This document shows positions 1 through 9,454 of a stretch of 64,000 nucleotides of DNA, piece after piece. Positions within the stretch are counted from its first letter, which is position 1. Each line of letters starts with the position of its first letter. Location: contig JBAZWJ010000023.1 in the NCBI GenBank assembly GCA_041660385.1, positions 12,987 through 76,986 on the forward strand, read 5' to 3'. A model generated the notes under the pieces. That model saw only the letters and a program-made list of their open reading frames with translations, was not told where the DNA came from and did not search any database. Origin of the DNA: DYJE01 sp041660385. GTDB lineage: Bacteria; Desulfobacterota; Desulfobacteria; Desulfobacterales; Desulfolunaceae. The translations under genes were made by a program, and so were the position numbers.

Positions 1-17
1 GCGATACGATAGGTCAT
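1..17 (-). CDS. 5' end of an unidentified gene leaving the window
   Basis: A minus-strand ATG at 15-17 is preceded by a good ribosome binding site (AAGGAGAACCC directly upstream) and opens M-T-Y-R-I before the window edge. Only five codons are visible, so no function can be given. It is divergent from the regulator starting at 210. Confidence 0.4.
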
Positions 18-60
18 TGGGTTCTCCTTATGCTTTACAGTTGTTTAACTTTATAGGCTA

Positions 61-93
61 TTTTAGGTCGGGTTGAGGACGACACCCGACAAC
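61..93. repeat. short palindromic repeat (TAGGTCGGGT type)
   Basis: The segment reads TAGGTCGGGTTGAGG, a few bases, then ACCCGAC, so GTCGGGT pairs with ACCCGAC. The same unit occurs twice in opposite orientation at 28125-28153 and 28248-28276, which marks it as a dispersed intergenic repeat. Confidence 0.6.
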
Positions 94-209
94 TGGCCAA
101 ATCGTTCAATGTTCATCTTTTTTACCCTATCCTTACACCATTGACATCTAAAAACGAAACAGGCATATATGACTTATTTCATGCCAAATATGACATCGGA
201 GGTTTTATC

Positions 210-1205
210 ATGGTTCATCTTACCTTTCTTCTCGATAAGGGCTGTCTGTCATCTGCGATCTGTGGTTCGGTTGATGCGTTTTCCATCGCCAATATGATGT
301 GGCAGTTCATGGGAAGGGATCAAGGTTCCCCCCTTTTTAAAACCACCATGACATCCATTGACGGCAAACCCGTAGTCACCAACGGCGGCATCGCCCTACA
401 GCCGGATTGTTCCATTGCAGATCAAAAAGATCTGGATATCATTGTCATTCCGGCCTTCTTTCCACCTTTTGACCTTGAAAGCGACCGGATCGAAACTCTC
501 TGCAACTGGCTTAGAGAACAACACGCCCAAGGTGTATCCATTGCGTCCACATGCACCGGGACCTTTCTTCTGGCAAAGTCAGGGCTTTTGAACGGAAAAA
601 TCGCCACCACCAACTGGCAGTTCGCTTCCATGTTCAAGCGGATGTTTTCTAAGGTAAACTTACGGGTGGACCGGATTCTGACGGAAGACAACGGAATTTA
701 CTGCACGGGAGCTGCAACCGCCTTTATGGATCTCTGCCTACATCTCATCGAAAAATTCGGTTCGGAAGAGCTGGCACGACTCTGTTCCAAATCCCTTCTC
801 ATCGACCCCGATCGTCAGAGCCAGAGTCCCTACATAGTTTATGATTTCTGGAAAAGCCATACAGACCAGGCCATACTTAAATCCCAGAACTGGATGGAGG
901 CCCATTATGCCGTTCAGGTAACCATAGATCAGATTGCTGATTCTGCCGGAATAAGTCCACGACACTTTATCCGCCGATTCAAAAAAGCCACAGGTGAACC
1001 GCCCATTGCCTATCTCCAGCTTTTACGGATCGAAAACGCCAAACGGATGCTGGAAATTTCCAAAGATTCAGTGAACGAAATAACCTGGCAGGTAGGATAC
1101 GAAGATATCAACTCGTTCCGTCGACTTTTCAGAAAACATACAGGGCTATCACCCAAGGAATATCGGAATAAGTTTTCACTTCAGCCCCAGAGTAGAATTC
1201 GCTGA
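210..1205 (+). CDS. GlxA-family AraC-type transcriptional regulator with DJ-1/PfpI domain
   Basis: The protein has an N-terminal DJ-1/PfpI (glutamine amidotransferase-like) domain of about 190 residues, including the STCTGTFLLA nucleophile-elbow region with its cysteine, followed by a C-terminal AraC double helix-turn-helix (SAGISPRHFIRRFKKATG, then VGYEDINSFRRLFRKHTG). This is the GlxA regulator architecture; such proteins usually activate catabolic or stress genes, but the ligand cannot be read from sequence. The start at 210 is preferred over an upstream in-frame TTG because GGAGG lies at 199-203 and the family normally begins with a hydrophobic first strand (VHLTFLL). The gene stands alone; the likely target could be the divergent gene at the window edge or the kinase downstream. 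Confidence 0.85.
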   Translation: MVHLTFLLDKGCLSSAICGSVDAFSIANMMWQFMGRDQGSPLFKTTMTSIDGKPVVTNGGIALQPDCSIADQKDLDIIVIPAFFPPFDLESDRIETLCNWLREQHAQGVSIASTCTGTFLLAKSGLLNGKIATTNWQFASMFKRMFSKVNLRVDRILTEDNGIYCTGAATAFMDLCLHLIEKFGSEELARLCSKSLLIDPDRQSQSPYIVYDFWKSHTDQAILKSQNWMEAHYAVQVTIDQIADSAGISPRHFIRRFKKATGEPPIAYLQLLRIENAKRMLEISKDSVNEITWQVGYEDINSFRRLFRKHTGLSPKEYRNKFSLQPQSRIR

Positions 1206-1352
1206 AATGGGCTGTAATAAATATGCCACCCTTCGACTTTTTTACGAGTTCATCAAACATGATCATATGACTTGTTTACACAGGTAATAATTTCCTTTAA
1301 AATAGTAAATAGGTAATAACTCCATCGCTCTTCATGCTTAAGGAATATATCC

Positions 1353-4300
1353 ATGAACGCCAATGATTCGACACACCTGGACGTAAGAAAAAAACGTCGC
1401 ATGAAGCCTGTTGCATTGGTTCTGGCCATTCTCTTTTCCGGTGTGGCCCTGACATGGTGGACGATTGAACTCACTGACCGGAAAATCCGAACAGATCTTA
1501 TCCAGCAAGCCCAGATGGAATCTCAAGCTGTAAACATTGACCATATAAAATCACTGACCGGAACAGACTCTGATCTCAAAAACACAAGCTACCAAAGGTT
1601 GAAAGCACAGTTGTCCACTGTCAAACACATCAACAAAAAATGCCGGTTTGTTTATCTTCTTGGCAGAAAATCCAATGGCGACGTCTTTTTCTATCTGGAT
1701 AGTGAACCTGATAATTCCAAAGACTACTCTCCTCCAGGTCAGATCTATAACGAAGCCCCGAAAGAAATACGCCGTGTTTTTGGAACCCGAACCCCTTCAA
1801 CCATCGGCCCCTATACTGACCGATGGGGCAGATGGATCACTGCGTTTGTTCCTATCCATGATCCTAAGACAGCGCTGCATAGTTTTGCTGCACCGGATGA
1901 TGCAAAGAACATGGTAGGCAAGGCCATCGATTACTACATAGAAAAGGGTCGAAAGGCTTTTCTTAGTGAAATTAACAATCCTAATGGTTCTTTCCACAAA
2001 GGTGATCTTTACGCATTTGTTTATGATAGCAACATGACCATGCTGGCCCATCCAGTTAAACCGGAACTTGTGGGTCAAAACCTTCTCAATAAAAAGGACT
2101 GGGCCGGAGGAAAATTTTTCCGAAAAGAAATCCGTGATGTTGTTATGGCTAAAGGCAGCGGATGGGTGGATTATGAATACGATAACCCTTCTAATGGACA
2201 GAAAGAACCCAAAACCACCTATGCGAAAGAAGTTGATGGAATGATCGTCTGTTCGGGGGTTTACAAGGGCTCGGGAGCTATTGTTTCCGTTTATGGAATG
2301 GATATCGATTCGAATGAATGGTTAAAAATGTTGTTGCTGGCCGCCATTCCTCCGGTCTCATTGACACTGGGCCTTCTTTTTATCAGCATGACGTGTATGG
2401 TTTTAATGTCGCGGCGATCGCAAAAGACAGGAGAAAGACCGCGATGGATGCAGCATATAGAACCCGGGGCTGCACTTGCAGCTGGTGTGTTTCTGACATC
2501 CATAACAGCATGGATTCTCTATGAGAACGGCCGTCATGACCGCAACAGAGTTTTCATCCAACTGGCGGCCAGCCGAACCCAGCGGATTACAGAAACACTT
2601 CATAACCTTCGCGAGATCGAACTGAAAGGGATGGCCCATTTTTACGAAAGCAGCGAATATGTCTCAAGGGATGAGTTTGACCGGTTCAGCAAATATCTGA
2701 TCCAGAATCCAGTGATCAAGTCATGGGCATGGGTTCCTGTTGTTGCGTTCGATGACAGAGAGGATTTTGAAAATAATGTTCGAAATGAAGGTTTGAAAGA
2801 ATTTGAAATCTGGCAAAAGGACGTTCATGACCAGAGGATGCCTTTGGCCAGTCGTAAGAAGTACTATCCAATTCTACATATATCTCCTTATGATGCTAAT
2901 AAAAAAAATGTTGGATTTGATATCGCCTCTAAGCCCGAATACAGAGTTGTTATTGAAAATGTGGAACAATCTGAACTTGCATCATCCACGGCCCCCATAA
3001 TAATGACCCCGGAATCAGGTGGCAGCAAAGGAATCATGATATGCCACCCTGTTTTCGATAATAATGATAAAAAAAGCCTGAAAGGATTTGTCATAGCTGT
3101 TCTGAAAACCAGCGCCCTTTTGTGGAGTGCTGCCCCTGACAACTCAGTACTCATGAATCTTTCGTTTATTCACAAAGATTCATCGCCTGAACTAATCGAA
3201 TCGTCATGGGACAAATCAAACTCGCCTTCTGTGGATCTTTCAGTCGTATTTCCTGTGTTCGCATTTGGAAGAGTCTATGTAATCACAGCCCATGCCGGGC
3301 CTGATTTTATTGGAATTTATCCTGTTTGGCAGGGAATGGTAACTTTATTGGTCGGCCTGATTCTGTCTATCACGATTGCAACTGTCATCAGCCTGATTCT
3401 CCGACGACGTGAAGAACTGGAGCGCTTAATCGTTGAAAGAACGGTAGCTCTTCGAGAAAGCGAAACCATGCATCGTCTTCTTCTTGCAAATATTCCGGTG
3501 GGAATCCTCATCGTTGACCCGATGACGAGAATCATAGAACAAGTGAACGAGCACATGACTATCCTTTACGGTACAACAACAGACCATCTGCTGGGACAAA
3601 GATGCCACGCGCTTCTTTGTCCGGCAAATGAAAGGGAATGCCCTGTGTGTGACCTGGGTATAACCGTTGAAAACTCTGAAAAAGAAATGCTTCGATTCGA
3701 CGGCAGCTGCCTTCAAGTTTTAAAAACAGTGAAGCGTATAAAACTTCGTGGTCAGGAAAAACTTCTGGAATGTATTCTGGATATTTCTGAGCGAAAAAAA
3801 GCCGAGTCTGACCTCCAGGAAACAAACCGTTATCTCGAAGAAGCGATCTCCCGGGCAAACAAGATGGCTTTAAGAGCTGAAATGGCAAGCATAGCCAAAG
3901 GCGAATTTCTTGCCAATATGAGTCATGAAATTCGCACTCCGATGAATGGTGTTATAGGAATGACCAGACTTCTTCTTGATACAACTCTCGACGACGAGCA
4001 GAGAAACTTCGCTGAAACGGTTCGCAGCAGTGCCGAATCTCTTCTCGCCCTCTTGAACGATATTCTGGACTTTTCCAAAATCGAGGCTGGAAAACTTGAA
4101 ATGGAAATCCTCGATTTTGACTTGAGAAAATTTCTCGAAGATTTTTCCTTTATGATGGGTATACGCGCTCTTGAAAAAGGCGTGGAATTCATCTGTGCTG
4201 CTGAGCCAGACGTACCGGTCTATCTTGAGGGTGATCCCGGACGTTTACGTCAGATCCTGATTAATCTGGCAGGAAATGCTTTGAAATTTACGGAACAGGG

Positions 4301-5861
4301 TGACGTGGCCGTCAAAGTCCAATGCTTGTCCGAAACGGCTGTAAACGCAGTTATCCGCTTTTCAGTTAAAGACACCGGTATCGGCATAGCAGCGGAAAGA
4401 CAGGACCAACTTTTTAATAAATTTACACAGGCTGATGCTTCGACCACCCGAAAATACGGTGGAACAGGTCTTGGACTGGCCATTTCAAAAGAACTGGTTA
4501 AAATGATGGGAGGCGATATCGGCGTAATCAGCAATACCGGTCATGGCTCCGAATTCTGGTTCACAGCCAGTTTCACAAAACAGCGAAAGAAAATGACCCA
4601 GGATGACCCAAAGCTTAAAACCATTTGCGGAGCACACATCCTTATCGTTGACGACAATGCGACAAGCAGGAATGCTCTTATGGCTCAGTGTAAAGCCTGG
4701 GGAATGGAAACCGAAGAATCCCCGGACGGACCTATAGCCCTTCAAACGATATACCGTGCACGGGATGACGGTAATCCCATTAAAATTATTCTTGTTGATC
4801 TTCACATGCCGGGAATGGACGGCCTGACCCTTTCGAGAGCCGTCAGCATTGATGAAACTGTGAACGATATCTATCTAATTCTGATGATATCCATGGGAAA
4901 ACGTATGGATGCCATGAGGCTTGATGAAACAGGAATAGCCGCCTGTATCACGAAACCTGTAAGGCCTTCGGAATTGCTGAACTGTCTTGACTCTCTGATC
5001 TCAGGTGTGGAGTTTCAACAGCATTCTCCTCCGGAAATTGATCCACACACAGTTCAACACTTGAGAAATAATCATACACGCGTTCTTGTGGCAGAAGACA
5101 ATATTACAAACCAGAAGGTGGCACTTGGAGTTTTGAGCAAGTTAGGGATCAGAACAGACGCCGTGAATAATGGTGTCGAAGCCCTCAATGCATTAGAACT
5201 GATCGCTTATGATCTGGTGCTTATGGATATTCAAATGCCAGAAATGGACGGATTAAAAGCAACCCGTATCATTCGTGATCTTAATTCAACCGTTCTGAAC
5301 CACGATCTTCCCATCATCGCTATGACAGCAAGTGCCATGAAAGGCGATCGTTTGCGCTGTATGGAAGCGGGAATGAACGACTTTGTCACAAAACCCATAG
5401 ATCACGACGCTCTTGCTGATATACTGAAAAAGTGGCTTCCGAAAGAAATCCTAAATATTACTGAAAAAAACTGGATTTCCTATGAAACAACGGATAACGG
5501 AAATCAAAAAAAGAAAGAGCCATTAATTTTCGATCCGTCAGACTTGATGTACCGGATGATGAATGACAAGGGGTTGGTAAAAATAATCATTGATTCATTT
5601 CTGGATAACACATTGAACGAAATCGACGCATTGAAGGCTTATCTGGACTCTAACGACAACGAAGGATCATTTCGTCAGTCCCACATGATCAAAGGATCTG
5701 CTGCAAACATAAGTGGAAAAGCATTGAGCAGCGTGGCAAAAACAATGGAAAAACTTTGCAAAAAAGGCGAACTGGATCAGGCCAAAGAGTATTTGACTCA
5801 ACTGTATGATCAATTCAAACTACTGAAAGACGCCCTAACGGCGTATACTTCTATTTTATAA
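1353..5861 (+). CDS. large hybrid sensor histidine kinase (Cache, CHASE, PAS, HisKA, HATPase, 2 x REC, HPt)
   Basis: A 1502-residue membrane phosphorelay protein. The order is: TM near 20-40; an extracytoplasmic sensor region to about 320 containing a sCache_2-like segment (about 180-305); TM about 325-350; TM about 370-390 with a CHASE-type sensor (about 390-670); TM about 680-700; a PAS domain; HisKA with phosphoacceptor His858 in MSHEIRTPMNGV; an HATPase ending in KYGGTGLGLAIS; REC1 with Asp1149; REC2 with Asp1292; and an HPt domain with His1444 in SHMIKGSAANISG. All phosphotransfer residues are present, so an internal His-Asp-His relay is expected. No partner response regulator lies beside it. 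The first sensor appears to have the Cache domain inserted into it (see findings). AAGGA eight bases upstream supports the start. Confidence 0.93.
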   Translation: MNANDSTHLDVRKKRRMKPVALVLAILFSGVALTWWTIELTDRKIRTDLIQQAQMESQAVNIDHIKSLTGTDSDLKNTSYQRLKAQLSTVKHINKKCRFVYLLGRKSNGDVFFYLDSEPDNSKDYSPPGQIYNEAPKEIRRVFGTRTPSTIGPYTDRWGRWITAFVPIHDPKTALHSFAAPDDAKNMVGKAIDYYIEKGRKAFLSEINNPNGSFHKGDLYAFVYDSNMTMLAHPVKPELVGQNLLNKKDWAGGKFFRKEIRDVVMAKGSGWVDYEYDNPSNGQKEPKTTYAKEVDGMIVCSGVYKGSGAIVSVYGMDIDSNEWLKMLLLAAIPPVSLTLGLLFISMTCMVLMSRRSQKTGERPRWMQHIEPGAALAAGVFLTSITAWILYENGRHDRNRVFIQLAASRTQRITETLHNLREIELKGMAHFYESSEYVSRDEFDRFSKYLIQNPVIKSWAWVPVVAFDDREDFENNVRNEGLKEFEIWQKDVHDQRMPLASRKKYYPILHISPYDANKKNVGFDIASKPEYRVVIENVEQSELASSTAPIIMTPESGGSKGIMICHPVFDNNDKKSLKGFVIAVLKTSALLWSAAPDNSVLMNLSFIHKDSSPELIESSWDKSNSPSVDLSVVFPVFAFGRVYVITAHAGPDFIGIYPVWQGMVTLLVGLILSITIATVISLILRRREELERLIVERTVALRESETMHRLLLANIPVGILIVDPMTRIIEQVNEHMTILYGTTTDHLLGQRCHALLCPANERECPVCDLGITVENSEKEMLRFDGSCLQVLKTVKRIKLRGQEKLLECILDISERKKAESDLQETNRYLEEAISRANKMALRAEMASIAKGEFLANMSHEIRTPMNGVIGMTRLLLDTTLDDEQRNFAETVRSSAESLLALLNDILDFSKIEAGKLEMEILDFDLRKFLEDFSFMMGIRALEKGVEFICAAEPDVPVYLEGDPGRLRQILINLAGNALKFTEQGDVAVKVQCLSETAVNAVIRFSVKDTGIGIAAERQDQLFNKFTQADASTTRKYGGTGLGLAISKELVKMMGGDIGVISNTGHGSEFWFTASFTKQRKKMTQDDPKLKTICGAHILIVDDNATSRNALMAQCKAWGMETEESPDGPIALQTIYRARDDGNPIKIILVDLHMPGMDGLTLSRAVSIDETVNDIYLILMISMGKRMDAMRLDETGIAACITKPVRPSELLNCLDSLISGVEFQQHSPPEIDPHTVQHLRNNHTRVLVAEDNITNQKVALGVLSKLGIRTDAVNNGVEALNALELIAYDLVLMDIQMPEMDGLKATRIIRDLNSTVLNHDLPIIAMTASAMKGDRLRCMEAGMNDFVTKPIDHDALADILKKWLPKEILNITEKNWISYETTDNGNQKKKEPLIFDPSDLMYRMMNDKGLVKIIIDSFLDNTLNEIDALKAYLDSNDNEGSFRQSHMIKGSAANISGKALSSVAKTMEKLCKKGELDQAKEYLTQLYDQFKLLKDALTAYTSIL

Positions 5862-5874
5862 TAAATAGCAGTAA

Positions 5875-5893
5875 GGGCGGGCCAAACCCGCCC
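5875..5893. terminator. hairpin between convergent genes
   Basis: A perfect 7-bp stem GGGCGGG/CCCGCCC with a 5-base loop lies between the convergent kinase and thioesterase genes. No T-run follows on either strand, so it may be a REP-type palindrome rather than a classical terminator. Confidence 0.45.
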
Positions 5894-5907
5894 TGAACAG
5901 CTGGCAA

Positions 5908-6441
5908 TCATTCCACAGACAGGTTTTCCGTGATCAATTTCTGTCTCAGGAGCTCACGGGCTTTCTGATCGTTTTCATGGATTTTCTTCAAAGCCAGATA
6001 AGCTTTTTTCCTCATAATCGCTTCTTTATTTCTTCTTTTTTCATCATCTGTTTCGAAAATAATATCCGGAACCGACTCGTTCGCCCCAACACCCAGAGCC
6101 ACAAAGGTCAGATAGGCTGAAGCCACATGGCGAAGTTCTCCTGTTAACAGGTCTTCTGCGTCTACCCTTACACCAATTTCCATGGATGACCTTCCAGCGT
6201 GGTTGATACTGGCCTTCACCGTTACGAAGTTTCCCACATATACCTTGTTGTGAAAGTCAATGCGGTCAATGGAAGCTGTCACTGGAATTTTTCGTGAATG
6301 CCTTGCAGCAACAACTCCCGAAGCATTATCAATTTCTTTCATGATAGCCCCACCGTGAACCAGACCGGCGGGGTTAGCGTCCTGTGGTTGCATGAGAAGG
6401 GAAATGGTCACCGCTGTTTCTTTCACTGTTTTTGCACTCAT
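5908..6441 (-). CDS. acyl-CoA thioesterase, hotdog fold
   Basis: A 177-residue single-hotdog protein of the YciA/BFIT acyl-CoA hydrolase group. The segment NPAGLVHGGAIMKEIDNASG is the conserved substrate-binding helix with the catalytic acidic residue, and RIDFHNKVYVGNFVTVKASI is the paired strand region. It would hydrolyse acyl-CoA to free acid and CoA in the cytoplasm. It is a single gene, convergent with the kinase, and an AAGGA lies about 10 bases upstream. The chain-length preference cannot be read from sequence. Confidence 0.88.
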   Translation of the reverse strand: MSAKTVKETAVTISLLMQPQDANPAGLVHGGAIMKEIDNASGVVAARHSRKIPVTASIDRIDFHNKVYVGNFVTVKASINHAGRSSMEIGVRVDAEDLLTGELRHVASAYLTFVALGVGANESVPDIIFETDDEKRRNKEAIMRKKAYLALKKIHENDQKARELLRQKLITENLSVE

Positions 6442-6632
6442 AGTGTCGTGTATCCTTTATAATATATTAATGATCTATGCCCGGCTCATCGTATCCTTTA
6501 GTCACAGGATTCTGTTATGATCCAGGCCAAGTCCTTGGTCTTCTGTTAACAGGTCGATTGAATAAGCAGAATCCGTGCCGGTTATAATCTGATTTCAAAT
6601 CGCTGATATATGGAATACCATAAAACGATGAT

Positions 6633-6646
6633 TTGATCTAAGTCAA
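6633..6646. promoter_or_regulatory. FNR/CRP-family (HcpR-like) operator
   Basis: TTGATCTAAGTCAA is a near-perfect FNR-type palindrome (TTGAT-N4-GTCAA) 94 bases before the siroheme protein start. In related anaerobes, CRP/FNR family members such as HcpR control hcp and associated genes in response to nitric oxide or nitrite. No second copy is visible directly before hcp, so the pair may be co-transcribed from here. Confidence 0.65.
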
Positions 6647-6739
6647 TGAACAGATACATCCATTATGATATGTTTTGTTTGTCTTGATATGTATTTTTTT
6701 AAGGCGTCAACTGATATGAATATTACAGGGAATACAAGA

Positions 6740-7537
6740 ATGAAATGGACCGATGAAGCCGAATCCGCATTAAAAAAAGTCCCCTTTTTCGTTCGAAAAA
6801 AAGTTCGAGCAAGGGTTGAAAAAGAAGCGGCTGAAGAAAACAAAACGTGTATTACCCTTGCCGAAGTCAAAGCCACCCAGAACCGCTTTCTATCAAAAAT
6901 GGATTCGGATATTCGAGGTTACCAGATCGAAACCTGTTTCGGGCAGAACGGGTGCCCAAACAGATGTGTCTCAGGAGACACCCTTCTCAATCGGCTGGAA
7001 AACCTGTTCAACGAAGAGGATCTCCTGACTTTTCTAAAAAAGAACGTCAAAGGAAACCTCAAATACCATCACGAGTTCCGTGTCGGTATCGCCGAATGCC
7101 CGAACGCCTGCTCCCAGCCTCAGATTAGAGATATCGCCATCATCGGAGCATCGGTTCCAATGGTCACAGATACAACCTGTTCCCTTTGCAATGCCTGTGT
7201 AGAATTATGCAAAGAGAGTTCCATCCGTCTGGACGAAGATGATGAAAGAGCTGAAATCGATTATGACACCTGTGTCCGATGTGGGGCGTGTATTAAAGTC
7301 TGCCCTACAGGAACCATCGTGTGTCGTGAATCAGGTTACAGAGTACAGCTCGGGGGAAGACTTGGCCGCCATCCCAGGCTTGCAAAGGAACTTGACGGTC
7401 TTTTCTCCGAAGATCAGGTGCTTGAAACAGTGAAAAACTGCATCACGTTTTACAAACAAAACAGCACGAACGGACAACGGTTTTCCCAGCTGTTTGATGA
7501 TAAAACGTTACTGGGTTATTTCCTTAATCCAGACTGA
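6740..7537 (+). CDS. siroheme/[4Fe-4S] nitrite/sulfite reductase-like protein with ferredoxin domain
   Basis: The N-terminus (KWTDEAESALKKVPFFVRKK...) matches the small helical domain found at the C-terminus of protochlorophyllide reductase subunits (PCP_red). It is followed by a half siroheme reductase with the cluster-siroheme cysteines as CFGQNGC (CX5C) and CPNAC (CX3C), then two ferredoxin motifs, CSLCNACVELC and CVRCGACIKVC. Family members are small, ferredoxin-fused relatives of sulfite/nitrite reductase; the substrate cannot be assigned. The start at 740 of this 6 kb (MKWTDEAE, with AGGG nine bases upstream) fits the family; an ATG at 6716 is the alternative. The FNR-like box upstream and hcp downstream suggest a role in nitrosative stress or nitrite handling. 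Confidence 0.85.
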   Translation: MKWTDEAESALKKVPFFVRKKVRARVEKEAAEENKTCITLAEVKATQNRFLSKMDSDIRGYQIETCFGQNGCPNRCVSGDTLLNRLENLFNEEDLLTFLKKNVKGNLKYHHEFRVGIAECPNACSQPQIRDIAIIGASVPMVTDTTCSLCNACVELCKESSIRLDEDDERAEIDYDTCVRCGACIKVCPTGTIVCRESGYRVQLGGRLGRHPRLAKELDGLFSEDQVLETVKNCITFYKQNSTNGQRFSQLFDDKTLLGYFLNPD

Positions 7538-7704
7538 CATTTTGAAAGTATTTGAATGTTCAGAGCTTTATGTATAAGATACAAAATCATCTTTGATAGT
7601 TCCTTATCCACTGAAATATGGATGGCCTTCTTTCATCCATAGCAGACAACACCAATATTTATGACTCTCATTGCATTTAACCCGTATAACCAAGGAGACG
7701 CTTT

Positions 7705-9366
7705 ATGTTTTGTTTTCAATGTCAGGAAACCATGAAAAACACCGGCTGCACAGCCAAGGGCATGTGCGGAAAACCCGAAGAAACAGCCAATCTTCAGGAT
7801 TTGCTGATCTATGTTCTTAAAGGCATCGCTGTTTATTCGGAGAAATTAAAAGAACTGGGGGCTGCGGACCGGACCCATGATCTGTTTGTTATGCAGGGAC
7901 TGTTTGCCACCATCACCAATGCCAACTGGGCCGATGCCCGGTTCGTTGAGATGGTTACGGAAGGACTGAAATGCCGGGATCAGGTCAGGGCTGCTTTTCT
8001 TGCGGCATATAAAGCTAAGAACGGAAAGGATTTTGACGGTTCCCTGCCTGGAGCTGCCATCTGGACCGGAGATGCGGCGGTATTTGCGGAAAAAGCAAAA
8101 CAGGTCGGTGTTCTGGCCACGGAGAATGAAGATGTGCGCTCCTTGCGTGAGTTGTTGACCATCGGACTCAAAGGTGTTGCCGCTTATGCAGAACATGCCG
8201 CCGTTCTTGGACACCAGAAACCGGAAATCAATGATTTCATCATGCAGGCTCTGGCATCCACCACGAAAGATCTTTCTGTTGATGACATGGTTGCTCTGGT
8301 GATGAAGTGCGGCGAAACATCTGTTGCCACCATGGCTCTTCTGGATGAAGCCAACACCACGACCTACGGCAATCCCGAAATCACCCAGGTCAATATCGGC
8401 GTGAGAAAAAACCCCGGCATCCTGATCTCCGGCCATGATCTTAAAGATATGGACGAGCTGCTCAAGCAGACTGAAGGAACGGGCGTGGATGTGTATACCC
8501 ACGGCGAGATGCTTCCGGCCAATTATTATCCGGCATTCAAAAAATACGCTCATTTTGTCGGTAACTACGGCGGATCCTGGTGGCATCAGAACGAGGAATT
8601 CGAGTCGTTTAACGGCCCGGTTCTCTTGACCACCAACTGCCTGATTCCCCTTAAAAAGACCAACACTTATCTGGATCGTCTTTTTACCACCGGCATCGTG
8701 GGCTATGACGGGGCCGCTCATGTGGTTGATCGTCCGGTCGGTGGAGCCAAGGATTTCTCTGCTCTGATTCATAAAGCAAAAGCCTGCGCATCGCCCACAG
8801 AACTTGAAACAGGCGCCATTGTGGGCGGTTTTGCCCATAATCAGGTGCTGGCATTGGCCGACAAGGTTGTGGCTGCGGTTAAATCCGGCGCAATCAAACG
8901 GTTCGTGGTCATGGCCGGATGTGACGGTCGCCACAAAACCCGTAGTTATTTTACGGAAGTCGCGGAAAATCTCCCCAAAGACACGGTGATCCTCACCGCC
9001 GGTTGCGCCAAATTCCGCTACAATAAACTGGCTCTGGGTGACATTGGCGGAATCCCACGTGTTCTGGATGCCGGACAATGCAACGACAGCTATTCCCTGG
9101 CCGTGATCGCCCTGAAACTCAAGGAAGTATTCGGTCTGAGCGACATCAACGAACTGCCGATTTCCTTTGATATTGCCTGGTACGAACAGAAAGCCGTTGC
9201 GGTTCTTCTGGCTCTGTTGTTTCTCGGAGTGAAAGGCATCCGGCTCGGCCCAACACTCCCCGGCTTTCTGTCCCCCACTGTGGCCAATGTTCTTGTGGAA
9301 AAATTCAACATCAAACTCATCGGTAACGTAGAAGAAGACATCTCAGCCATGATGGCAGGGAAATAG
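7705..9366 (+). CDS. hcp: hydroxylamine reductase / hybrid cluster protein
   Basis: A 553-residue Hcp. The N-terminal cysteines (C3-X2-C6-X8-C15-X5-C21) bind the proximal [4Fe-4S] cluster. The hybrid-cluster ligands lie in conserved stretches such as HGEMLPANYYPAFKKY, LLTTNCLIPL, AGCDGRHKTRSYF, TAGCAKFRYNK and GQCNDSYSL. Hcp reduces NO (and hydroxylamine in vitro) and protects against nitrosative stress in anaerobes. A strong AAGGAG lies before the start. No hcr reductase follows; the neighbouring siroheme/ferredoxin protein could supply electrons (inference). Confidence 0.97.
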   Translation: MFCFQCQETMKNTGCTAKGMCGKPEETANLQDLLIYVLKGIAVYSEKLKELGAADRTHDLFVMQGLFATITNANWADARFVEMVTEGLKCRDQVRAAFLAAYKAKNGKDFDGSLPGAAIWTGDAAVFAEKAKQVGVLATENEDVRSLRELLTIGLKGVAAYAEHAAVLGHQKPEINDFIMQALASTTKDLSVDDMVALVMKCGETSVATMALLDEANTTTYGNPEITQVNIGVRKNPGILISGHDLKDMDELLKQTEGTGVDVYTHGEMLPANYYPAFKKYAHFVGNYGGSWWHQNEEFESFNGPVLLTTNCLIPLKKTNTYLDRLFTTGIVGYDGAAHVVDRPVGGAKDFSALIHKAKACASPTELETGAIVGGFAHNQVLALADKVVAAVKSGAIKRFVVMAGCDGRHKTRSYFTEVAENLPKDTVILTAGCAKFRYNKLALGDIGGIPRVLDAGQCNDSYSLAVIALKLKEVFGLSDINELPISFDIAWYEQKAVAVLLALLFLGVKGIRLGPTLPGFLSPTVANVLVEKFNIKLIGNVEEDISAMMAGK

Positions 9367-9420
9367 TCAAAACATCTTAAAATTGAAGCACAATGTCCGC
9401 AGTTGAATCGTCAAACCTTT

Positions 9421-9445
9421 GAGTCGGGCTGATCTTGCCCGACTC
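9421..9445 (+). terminator. terminator-like hairpin after hcp
   Basis: A perfect 9-bp stem GAGTCGGGC/GCCCGACTC with a 7-base loop is followed by TGTTTATC, placed 55 bases after the hcp stop. Confidence 0.6.
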
Positions 9446-9454
9446 TGTTTATCA

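Noticed and set aside
7846..9078. 410-residue open frame on the minus strand opposite hcp
   Set aside because: It is fully antisense to a clear Hcp, has no recognisable domain, low-complexity His/Gly/Phe-rich translation and no ribosome site.
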